Source: Gemmatimonadota bacterium
GTDB lineage: Bacteria > JAAXHH01
Assembly: GCA_026713285.1 (NCBI GenBank)
Contig: JAPOOT010000251.1
Location: 1-5,882, forward strand
Direction of reading: 5' to 3'
DNA length: 5,882 bases
This document shows, one piece after another, positions 1 through 4,654 of this stretch (within the stretch, counting starts at the first letter, position 1; the number at the start of each line of letters is the position of its first letter). A program made the position numbers and the translations under genes. The notes under the pieces were generated by a model. That model made no database searches. It was given only the letters and a program-made list of their open reading frames with translations, and had not been told where the DNA came from.

Positions 1-72
1 CCCGGAACGCATTCCGGCGCGAACCGGCCCGGATCACCCGGTGATGATACAAAACGTGAGAAGCCGCAACCC
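1..72 (+). other. window edge, possible 3' end of upstream gene (ccmA?)
   Basis: Two plus-strand frames could carry the tail of an upstream gene. One runs open from position 2 to a TGA at 74-76, overlapping the ccmB ATG as ATGA, the same junction type as ccmB/ccmC. The other stops at TGA 42-44. System I operons usually have ccmA, the ATPase of the CcmAB transporter, directly before ccmB, so ccmA is the expected neighbour. The few residues visible are not diagnostic, and no conserved ABC motif falls inside the window. Confidence 0.2.
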
Positions 73-753
73 ATGAGATCCTTACTCGCCCAGTCATGGC
101 AGATCTACCGCAAGGACATGGTCGTGGAATACCGGACCCGCGAGCGGGTCGTGACCATGTTCGTCTTCTCGCTGATCGTCGTGGTCATCTTCAACTTCGC
201 CTTCAACGCGGGGGAGGATGTGGTGCGGCGCGTGGTGCCCGGCATGATCTGGGTAGCCTTCGCCTTCGCGGGCATGCTGAGCGCCAGCCGGTCCTTCTCG
301 CCGGAAAGAGACCGGGGAACACTGGACGGACTGCTCCTCGCGCCCATCGACCGCGGATCCATATTCCTGGGCAAGCTGCTGGGCAACGTCACGCTCATCG
401 GCCTGGTCCAGCTGGCGATGCTTCCGCTGTTCGTCCTGTTTTTCAACATGACAATCCTGCCCCATCTGTCTAAACTGTTGGTGATATTCTTTCTGGGAAC
501 GGTCGGATTCTCGTCCGTCGCCACCCTTTTCGCCGCTGTGGCCGTCAACACGCGCATGCGGGACGTCATGCTGCCGGTCCTGCTGCTGCCCGTAGCCTCG
601 CCTGTCCTGATCGCGCTGGTGGAAACGACGCGGACCACCTTCGAGGGAGGCGACTGGCAAGACATGGCCAACTGGATCAGGCTGCTTTCAGTGTTCACGG
701 TCGTATTCCTGGTCGCGTCCGTCATGCTGTTCGAGTACATCATGGAGGAATGA
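73..753 (+). CDS. ccmB: CcmB, cytochrome c maturation ABC transporter permease
   Basis: This is an integral inner-membrane protein of 226 residues, the usual CcmB size. In system I cytochrome c biogenesis CcmB works with the ATPase CcmA and with CcmC/CcmD to release haem-loaded CcmE. About six hydrophobic segments are visible (near residues 27-44, 55-72, 103-126, 134-155, 164-185 and 201-222). The hallmark is the cytoplasmic stretch around residues 70-105, with SRSFSPERDRGTLDGLL, then APIDR and LGKLLGN, which matches the CcmB pattern of an ER-rich loop followed by AP-x-x-R and GK. The ATG at 73 gives the expected N-terminus; only a weak purine-rich stretch (GTGAGAAG, 56-63) precedes it, so coupling to an upstream gene is likely. 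Its TGA overlaps an ATG (ATGA at 750-753) at the junction with ccmC. Nothing looks broken. Confidence 0.94.
   Translation: MRSLLAQSWQIYRKDMVVEYRTRERVVTMFVFSLIVVVIFNFAFNAGEDVVRRVVPGMIWVAFAFAGMLSASRSFSPERDRGTLDGLLLAPIDRGSIFLGKLLGNVTLIGLVQLAMLPLFVLFFNMTILPHLSKLLVIFFLGTVGFSSVATLFAAVAVNTRMRDVMLPVLLLPVASPVLIALVETTRTTFEGGDWQDMANWIRLLSVFTVVFLVASVMLFEYIMEE
744..749 (+). promoter_or_regulatory. ribosome binding site of ccmC, decides its start
   Basis: GGAGGA lies inside the last codons of ccmB. It is abutting ATG 750 but optimally spaced (6 bases) from ATG 756, so it favours the downstream start. Confidence 0.7.
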
Positions 754-755
754 AA

Positions 756-1478
756 ATGGCTGGAATAGCCGCCCGCCTGCGCATCACCCCCTTCGGCCTC
801 ATCTGCCTCCTGGGACTGGTCGCCACGCTGTACCTTTCGCTGATCTGGGCGCCCCGGGAGCGGGTCATGGGCGACGTGCAGCGGATCATGTATTTCCACG
901 TCGCATCCGCCTGGATCGCGGAGTTCGCCTTCGTCCTGGTTGGCGTTTCGAGCGTCATCTACCTGTGGCTGCGGGAGCGAAAGTGGGACATCGTGGCCTA
1001 CAGCGCCGCCGAGGTCGGTTTCGTTTTCTGCTGCTTCGTGATGATTACCGGTCCGATCTGGGGCAAGCCGGTGTGGGGAACGTGGTGGACCTGGGATCCC
1101 CGGCTCACCTTCTCCATGATTCTCTGGCTCATCTACGTGGCCTACCTGATGCTGCGCGTGTACGGCGACGACATGCCGCAGGTGAAGACCTTCCTCGCGG
1201 TGCTGGGCATCCTCGGCACGATCGATATCCCCTTCATCCATTTCGCGACCATGTGGTGGCGGGGCCTGCACCCCGACTCCCTGGTCATGACGGAAGAGGG
1301 CCTGGGTGCGGGCATGGAAGTCGACATGCGCATCGCGCTGGGTGTGTCGGCGGTCGTCTTCACACTGCTCTTCTTCTACCTCATGGGCCGGCGTATGGCG
1401 CTGGAGCGCTTGCGCGACGAGTCGGAAGCCCTGCGGGAGCGCGTGGAGCACCGGTATCCCGGTAGCGTAGGCGTTTGA
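756..1478 (+). CDS. ccmC: CcmC, haem-handling protein of cytochrome c maturation
   Basis: CcmC binds haem at the periplasmic face of the inner membrane and promotes its covalent attachment to the chaperone CcmE. The tryptophan-rich WWD signature of the haem-handling superfamily is intact (WGKPVWGTWWTWDPRLT, residues 102-118 from the chosen start). Two histidines in the right places to be the axial haem ligands are also present: His48 in YFHVASAW and His162 in FIHFATMWW. Six membrane segments are apparent, and at 240 residues the length is normal. Two starts are possible. ATG 750 overlaps the ccmB stop as ATGA, while ATG 756 lies 6-7 bases after a strong GGAGGA at 744-749. I chose 756 because the ribosome site is only 0-1 base from ATG 750, too close to serve it. 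The gene is the middle of a ccmB-ccmC-ccmD run. Confidence 0.96.
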   Translation: MAGIAARLRITPFGLICLLGLVATLYLSLIWAPRERVMGDVQRIMYFHVASAWIAEFAFVLVGVSSVIYLWLRERKWDIVAYSAAEVGFVFCCFVMITGPIWGKPVWGTWWTWDPRLTFSMILWLIYVAYLMLRVYGDDMPQVKTFLAVLGILGTIDIPFIHFATMWWRGLHPDSLVMTEEGLGAGMEVDMRIALGVSAVVFTLLFFYLMGRRMALERLRDESEALRERVEHRYPGSVGV

Positions 1479-1490
1479 TTCACGTCTTTC

Positions 1491-1508
1491 CGCCGGTCTG
1501 ACCGGGCG
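1491..1508 (+). terminator. small hairpin after ccmC, possible attenuator
   Basis: CGCCGGT at 1491-1497 can pair with ACCGGGCG at 1501-1508 (five contiguous pairs, a bulged G, two more pairs, loop CTG), 12 bases after the ccmC stop. The only T run is TTTT several bases further on, so it is a weak terminator at best. It could reduce read-through into the ccmD-like gene. The rest of the 124-base ccmC-ccmD gap shows nothing recognisable. Confidence 0.25.
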
Positions 1509-1602
1509 CGTGGGATTTTCCGGGATTCGTACGCTGAACGGTGTTTCGCAGGAGACCGTCCGCGAGGCGCCGGGCTTGAGCATAGAAAGGAGCGATTGAA
1601 CC

Positions 1603-1758
1603 GTGGATCAGAACTTCTGGTACCTGTTTTCCGCTTACACGCTGATATGGGTCGGGCTGTTCGTCTACCTCTTCACGATCGCGGGCCGCGAAAAGAAGCT
1701 GGAGGCCGAGATCGCCGAACTCAAGGCCGCCGTGGAAGCGCTGGAAGCGAAGGAATAG
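1603..1758 (+). CDS. ccmD: CcmD-like small membrane protein
   Basis: This 51-residue protein starts at GTG 1603. An in-frame TGA at 1597-1599, two codons upstream, rules out any earlier start. GAAAGGAG at 1585-1592 is a fair ribosome site with a 10-base spacer. The N-terminal part (NFWYLFSAYTLIWVGLFVYL, residues 4-23) is one membrane helix of the kind seen in the divergent CcmD family protein, with Phe-Trp-Tyr-Leu-Phe then Ala-Tyr and Trp-Val-Gly. A charged Glu/Lys/Ala/Leu heptad-like tail (residues 29-51) is probably a short coiled coil. CcmD stabilises the CcmC-CcmE complex and helps release holo-CcmE from CcmABC. Position directly after ccmC, size and topology support the call; sequence alone at this length would be thin evidence. 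Confidence 0.77.
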   Translation: MDQNFWYLFSAYTLIWVGLFVYLFTIAGREKKLEAEIAELKAAVEALEAKE

Positions 1759-1864
1759 GAACGGGTGTGAGCCGCGTCCATTCCGTATCGCGTGCCATGT
1801 TTCAAACTGCATCGCGTGCCGCGCGCCTTGCTCCAACCTGCATTCAGCAAATCATGTTATTTCC

Positions 1865-1893
1865 CAGCCGTCCCATGCCCATGAGGACGGCTG
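1865..1893 (+). terminator. probable terminator of the ccm unit
   Basis: CAGCCGTCC at 1865-1873 and GGACGGCTG at 1885-1893 form a perfect 9-bp GC-rich stem. The 11-base loop contains a further CAT/ATG pairing. CGTTGTTC follows, only a weak U tract. Its place after the ccmD-like gene and 38 bases before the trmJ ATG fits an operon end. It also argues against in-frame ATGs at 1854, 1875 and 1881 as trmJ starts, because they lie before or inside the stem. Confidence 0.5.
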
Positions 1894-1931
1894 CGTTGTT
1901 CAGTCAAGGCCCGATAGACCTGGAAATACCA

Positions 1932-2699
1932 ATGGCTGATCGAACGGAAAGCATCGCGCCGGACTATTTCTCGCGCATTCACATCGTACTCGTAGAACCG
2001 AAGGTACCCGGCAACATAGGGGCCGTCGCCCGGGCCATGACGACCATGGGGCTTTCCCGCCTCGTCCTGATCAACCCGGTCGAATTCCGCCAGGAGGCTG
2101 AGGCCCGCTGGATGGCCCACGGCGCCGGGGAGATCCTCGATAACGCCCGCGTAGTCCCGACGCTGGAGGAGGCGGTGAGGGATCTCGCCCTTGTCGTCGG
2201 CACGACCAACCGCACGCGCGGCATCTGGCTGAATCCCATCCAACCCATCGACCAGGCCTGCGCCGAAATTACCGCCGTGGCGCGGAACCAGCCCGCCGGA
2301 ATCCTCTTCGGGCGGGAAGACCGCGGCCTGCTGAACGATGAACTGCAACGCTGCAACGCCATCGCCCGGATACCCGCGGCGATGACCTATCCGTCCCTGA
2401 ACCTCGCCCAGTCGGTCATGGTCTGCGCGTACGAGCTTTTTCGTACCGGAGGAGAGGCGCCGCCCGCGTCCGAGGTGCGCCTGGCGGGGAACAGTGAAGT
2501 GGAACGCGTTACCCATCGCGTCCACGAGACGCTGCTCCGGCTCGGTTTCACGTCCCTGCCGAGTGAGGAGACTTTTCTGCGGTCCATCCGCCGCGTCCTC
2601 CGACGGAGCCTGAGGCTGGAACAGCGCGACGTCGCCGTGTTGCACAAGGTATGCGACGAGATCGACGCGTACGTGGACCGCCGCGGCGGCGGTCCGTGA
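1932..2699 (+). CDS. trmJ: TrmJ-type tRNA (cytidine/uridine-2'-O-)-methyltransferase
   Basis: This is a SPOUT-fold RNA methyltransferase of 255 residues; E. coli TrmJ, about 246 residues, 2'-O-methylates position 32 in the tRNA anticodon loop using S-adenosylmethionine. Motif 1 is VPGNIGAVARAM (residues 25-36), with the conserved Asn28 and Arg34. Motif 2 is ILFGREDRGL (124-133), and motif 3 is IPAAMTYPSLNLAQSV (147-162), part of the trefoil-knot cofactor site. A helical C-terminal region (about 185-250) corresponds to the TrmJ-specific extension, which separates it from shorter TrmL/TrmH enzymes. The start at 1932 places the catalytic domain as in TrmJ; GGAAA at 1922-1926 is a weak ribosome site. 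The frame is open much further upstream (to 1596), but that part overlaps the ccmD-like gene and the terminator hairpin. The gene converges on truA. The exact target nucleotide is inferred. Confidence 0.93.
   Translation: MADRTESIAPDYFSRIHIVLVEPKVPGNIGAVARAMTTMGLSRLVLINPVEFRQEAEARWMAHGAGEILDNARVVPTLEEAVRDLALVVGTTNRTRGIWLNPIQPIDQACAEITAVARNQPAGILFGREDRGLLNDELQRCNAIARIPAAMTYPSLNLAQSVMVCAYELFRTGGEAPPASEVRLAGNSEVERVTHRVHETLLRLGFTSLPSEETFLRSIRRVLRRSLRLEQRDVAVLHKVCDEIDAYVDRRGGGP
2675..2695. terminator. hairpin at the trmJ/truA convergent junction
   Basis: GGACCGCCG (2675-2683) and CGGCGGTCC (2687-2695) are perfect 9-bp arms around a CGG loop. They lie inside the last trmJ codons and end one base before its stop codon. 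On the trmJ transcript the flanks add two G-U pairs and one C-G pair. Neither side has a real T run (GTGATCATATAATCTGTT on the plus side), so factor-independent termination is uncertain. Only 20 bases separate the two stop codons, so a shared bidirectional terminator or barrier is plausible. Confidence 0.4.
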
Positions 2700-2719
2700 T
2701 CATATAATCTGTTCGGTCC

Positions 2720-3466
2720 TCAGATCCCGAATTCGCCAGGATAGCGCACCGCCTCCAGGCAGAGCCCGTGGGCCGGTGCATTCGGGCCCGCCGCCCGGCG
2801 GTCTTTCGCCTCCAGCATCTCGGCCATGACGCTTTCCTTCCAGCGGCCCCGGCCGATGTCCACGGCCGTGCCCACGATGGTCCGCACCATGTGGTGGAGG
2901 AAGCGGTTCGCCTCGATATGCAGGCGGAGTTCGTCCTCCTCCTCGATCCAGTCCAGTTCCCGCACCTCGCATTCCGTGCCGTCGGCCGTCGAAGTGGCCT
3001 GGCAGAAGGACGTGAAGTCGTGCCGGCCAACCAGGGGAACACAGGTCCGGCGCATGGCGTCGACGTCCAGCGGGTAGGCCACGTGCCAGGCATGGTGCCG
3101 GTGGATTGCGCTGGGTCGCCGGGTGATCCGATAGGCGTACCGGCGTCCCACCGCGCTGAACCGGGCGTGGAAATCATCGGCCGCCTGCAGTGCTTCCAGG
3201 ACGCGCACGTCCGGAGGCAGGACGCCGTTTAACCCTTTTTTAAGCCGGTCCACCACCATGTCCGAATCCGTCCTGAAGTGGACGACCTGGCCGGTGGCGT
3301 GCACACCGGCGTCCGTACGCCCGGCCGCGGTCACGCGGAGGTCCGCCTGCAGAATGGTGCGCATCGCCTCCTCCAGGACGCCCTGCACGGTGCGGCCTTC
3401 GGGCTGGAGCTGCCAGCCGAGGAAGCCGGTGCCGTCGTATTCGATCTTAAGGACCAGGGTGCGCAT
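2720..3466 (-). CDS. truA: tRNA pseudouridine(38-40) synthase TruA
   Basis: TruA isomerises uridines 38, 39 and 40 of the tRNA anticodon stem-loop to pseudouridine. The protein has 248 residues, the normal size for the family. The N-terminus (MRTLVLKIEYDGTGFLGWQ) is the standard first strand. AGRTDAGVHATGQVVHF (residues 48-64) contains the catalytic Asp52, equivalent to E. coli Asp60. RRYAYRI (108-114) supplies the conserved Tyr110. The C-terminal half has the expected ANRFLHHMVRTIVGT segment that lines the active site. The start is fixed by this N-terminus; no convincing Shine-Dalgarno sequence precedes it. It lies 30 bases downstream of the ecfT stop on the same strand, so the two are probably cotranscribed, an order also known from Firmicutes ecfT-truA clusters. 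With trmJ converging on it, two enzymes that modify the tRNA anticodon arm sit side by side but on opposite strands. Confidence 0.98.
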   Translation of the reverse strand: MRTLVLKIEYDGTGFLGWQLQPEGRTVQGVLEEAMRTILQADLRVTAAGRTDAGVHATGQVVHFRTDSDMVVDRLKKGLNGVLPPDVRVLEALQAADDFHARFSAVGRRYAYRITRRPSAIHRHHAWHVAYPLDVDAMRRTCVPLVGRHDFTSFCQATSTADGTECEVRELDWIEEEDELRLHIEANRFLHHMVRTIVGTAVDIGRGRWKESVMAEMLEAKDRRAAGPNAPAHGLCLEAVRYPGEFGI

Positions 3467-3496
3467 GACGGTAGGCGAGTTTGGGAAGGTAGCGGA

Positions 3497-4318
3497 TCAG
3501 AACAGGAAGCTGATGCGCTCGAGACTGTTGGCGGCCGCGCTAAGCACGAGCAGGGTCGTCACGGCGGCGATGGCCACGTAATCGTTCCGGGCAAGGGCCA
3601 TGACGCGGAACTGGGTGCGTCCGGTACCGCCCCGGTAGCAACGGGACTCCATGGCGACGGCCAGGTCTTCGGCCCGGCGGAAGGCCGAAAGCATGAGCGG
3701 CACCAGCAAAGCCGTCATTTTCTTTACGCGCCGGATGGGATTGCCGGTGAAGTCGGCGCCCCGGGCGGCCTGGGCCTTCTGCAGGCGATCGGCTTCCTCC
3801 ACCAGCGTGGGGATGAACCGCAGGGCGATGACCATCATCATGGCCAGGTCATGGGCCGGCAGCCCGAACCGTTCAAGGGGTTTGAGCAGCCGCTCTATGC
3901 CGTCCGATATGTCCAGCGGCGACGTGGTCAGCATCAGGAGCGCCGCGATCAGCATGATGACCATCAGGCGCAGGGAGAAAACCACACCCTGAAACATTCC
4001 CTCCCAGCTGGGTCCCGGCACGGTGTATCCCGCGATTATCACCGCTTCCCCCGGCGTGAAACAGGCGTGGGCGGCGAAGGTGATGATCAGGATCAGCCGG
4101 AAGGCCCTCAGGTTGTTCAGGGGCAGGCGGAGCGGAACGCTGGAGATCCGGACCAGGACCGCGATCGCGGCCAGCATGAAAAAGAACAGCGGCAGGGTCT
4201 TTACCCAGATCAGCGCCGCCATCAATGCCAGGGCGCCGCACAGCTTGGTGCGTGGGTCCAGGCGGTGTATGGAAGACTCGCCGGGATAGTGCTGTCCCAG
4301 CGTCAGGTTTTGTAGCAT
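3497..4318 (-). CDS. ecfT: EcfT, transmembrane scaffold of an ECF-type ABC transporter
   Basis: EcfT is the T component of energy-coupling-factor transporters, linking EcfA ATPases to substrate-binding S proteins for vitamins or metals (CbiQ/EcfT family). At 273 residues the length is typical. The N-terminal SSIHRLDPRTKL (residues 15-26) is the family's standard opening. Several hydrophobic helices span about 25-57, 72-88, 108-132, 157-172 and 247-263. The two cytoplasmic coupling motifs that dock into EcfA are visible: QAARGAD with Ala-Arg-Gly at 185-187, and MESRCYRGG at 223-231, where the central triplet reads Ser-Arg-Cys instead of Ala-Arg-Gly. The ATG is fixed from upstream by an in-frame TAA (4330-4328) four codons before it. 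No clear ribosome site is present. No ecfA or S-component gene is in the window, so substrate and partners are unknown. Confidence 0.94.
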   Translation of the reverse strand: MLQNLTLGQHYPGESSIHRLDPRTKLCGALALMAALIWVKTLPLFFFMLAAIAVLVRISSVPLRLPLNNLRAFRLILIITFAAHACFTPGEAVIIAGYTVPGPSWEGMFQGVVFSLRLMVIMLIAALLMLTTSPLDISDGIERLLKPLERFGLPAHDLAMMMVIALRFIPTLVEEADRLQKAQAARGADFTGNPIRRVKKMTALLVPLMLSAFRRAEDLAVAMESRCYRGGTGRTQFRVMALARNDYVAIAAVTTLLVLSAAANSLERISFLF

Positions 4319-4326
4319 GGGGGATT

Positions 4327-4332
4327 CTTATA
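4327..4332 (-). promoter_or_regulatory. possible -10 element close to ecfT (leaderless start?)
   Basis: TATAAG on the minus strand ends 8 bases before the ecfT ATG. A start site 6-8 bases downstream would fall on or next to the ATG, giving a leaderless message, in line with the absence of a ribosome site. The position expected for a -35 box (ACCTTC with a 17-base spacer) is poor, so support is weak. Between here and 4402 nothing else stands out. Confidence 0.25.
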
Positions 4333-4402
4333 TCGTAGCTTACTTACCGGAAGGTGGCGTGAGCATGGACAGGAACGTCACACCGTGCTTTCGCGTCCGG
4401 GC

Positions 4403-4590
4403 AATAAAATACCCCACACAGGCGAGCATAAGTATTTTTAGGAGAACCTGTTCGGAACAGTGGTTGTCCCCCCGGGCAGTTCTGACGTCCTCCAATCTGG
4501 TGAGGCATGCCATCGATACCCGGAGCAGGATTCCCTATTTTATAGCAAAGGTTCTTTTAAAATGACTTTGCTGGTAACCTGTGTGAGGTA
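4403..4590 (-). ncRNA. candidate structured RNA, rod-shaped (6S-like?) or long ecfT leader
   Basis: Three nested collinear inverted repeats suggest a folded minus-strand RNA. P1 pairs 4590-4578 with 4422-4410 (UACCUCACACAGG with CCUGUGUGGGGUA): 13 bp, 12 Watson-Crick plus one G-U. P2 pairs 4536-4526 with 4450-4440: 9 of 11 positions paired, two mismatches. P3 pairs 4525-4517 with 4478-4470: 9 of 9 paired, two G-U. Read as plus-strand RNA, P1 and P3 would carry three C-A mismatches instead, so the minus strand is favoured. A side hairpin (AGCAAAG/CTTTGCT, 4544-4550 with 4566-4572) sits between P1 and P2. The predicted transcription start is at the foot of P1, and after the 3' arm of P1 comes UAUUUUAUU (4411-4403), as in an intrinsic terminator. 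Size (about 188 bases), closing stem and rod shape recall 6S RNA, but I could not identify the 6S central bubble. No gene is supported here. Confidence 0.5.
4441..4469 (-). repeat. local hairpin competing with stem P2
   Basis: On the minus strand GGA-AAC-CTGTT type arms (4441-4452 and 4456-4469) fold around a three-base loop at 4453-4455, with one G-G or C-C mismatch and a two-base bulge, 11 pairs in all. Its 4441-4450 side is the same sequence used by the 3' arm of P2, so the two pairings exclude each other. Confidence 0.4.
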
Positions 4591-4592
4591 AC
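4573..4592 (-). repeat. GTTACC direct repeat at the predicted transcription start
   Basis: On the minus strand GTTACC occurs at 4592-4587 and again at 4578-4573, a 14-base period with an 8-base gap, immediately downstream of the -10 box. It may be a regulator site or simply reflect base-pairing constraint, since it overlaps the 5' arm of stem P1. Confidence 0.3.
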
Positions 4593-4596
4593 AAAC

Positions 4597-4625
4597 ATTA
4601 TACCCGACACGGCGCAGACCGGCAA
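4597..4625 (-). promoter_or_regulatory. sigma-70-type promoter for the structured RNA / ecfT leader
   Basis: Reading the minus strand, TTGCCG at 4625-4620 (four of six matches to TTGACA) is followed after exactly 17 bases by a perfect TATAAT at 4602-4597. Transcription would begin near 4590, about 30-65 bases past the stop codon of the secreted-protein gene and about 270 bases before the ecfT ATG. The local base composition is more AT-rich than the surrounding genes. A GTTACC direct repeat overlaps the predicted start site and could be an operator. Confidence 0.55.
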
Positions 4626-4654
4626 GTGTTTTTGATTTGTTGCTGGATCTGCCG

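Noticed and set aside
105..1583. Minus-strand open frame of 492 codons opposite ccmB-ccmC
   Set aside because: It is antisense to two well-identified genes, and its product is a low-complexity mix rich in Arg, His, Gln and Ser/Thr with no recognisable domain, as expected of a frame shadow in GC-rich coding DNA.
1828..1860. TTGCTC with a TGTTAT box as a trmJ promoter
   Set aside because: The spacing of about 21 bases is too long, the -10 match is poor, and the putative terminator hairpin lies between it and trmJ.
1596..1931. N-terminal extension of trmJ from TTG 1596
   Set aside because: It overlaps the ccmD-like gene in another frame and crosses the 1865-1893 hairpin. The added residues have no similarity to TrmJ, whose domain begins normally after ATG 1932.
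2703..2708. TATAAT on the plus strand between trmJ and truA
   Set aside because: It lies in a convergent junction with no -35-like hexamer at the right distance and no downstream gene on that strand.
3278..4315. Plus-strand open frame of 345 codons opposite truA and ecfT
   Set aside because: It is antisense to two genes with intact motifs. The product is dominated by Gly, His, Gln, Arg and Asp with no domain or signal.
4405..4410. TAAAAT as a plus-strand -10 box
   Set aside because: There is no acceptable -35 element at 16-18 bases upstream, no gene downstream on that strand, and the plus-strand fold is worse.
4317..4565. Plus-strand 82-codon frame in the intergenic region
   Set aside because: It has no ribosome site, no domain and unusual composition, and it overlaps the minus-strand stems and promoter. 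Better explained as chance in a non-coding region.
4403..4590. Known riboswitch (cobalamin, TPP, FMN), tRNA, SRP RNA or RNase P RNA
   Set aside because: I looked for their conserved cores (for example the B12 box, the TPP core, a T-arm GTTCGAA loop, the SRP GGAAG/AGCA tetraloop region) and did not find them in order on either strand.
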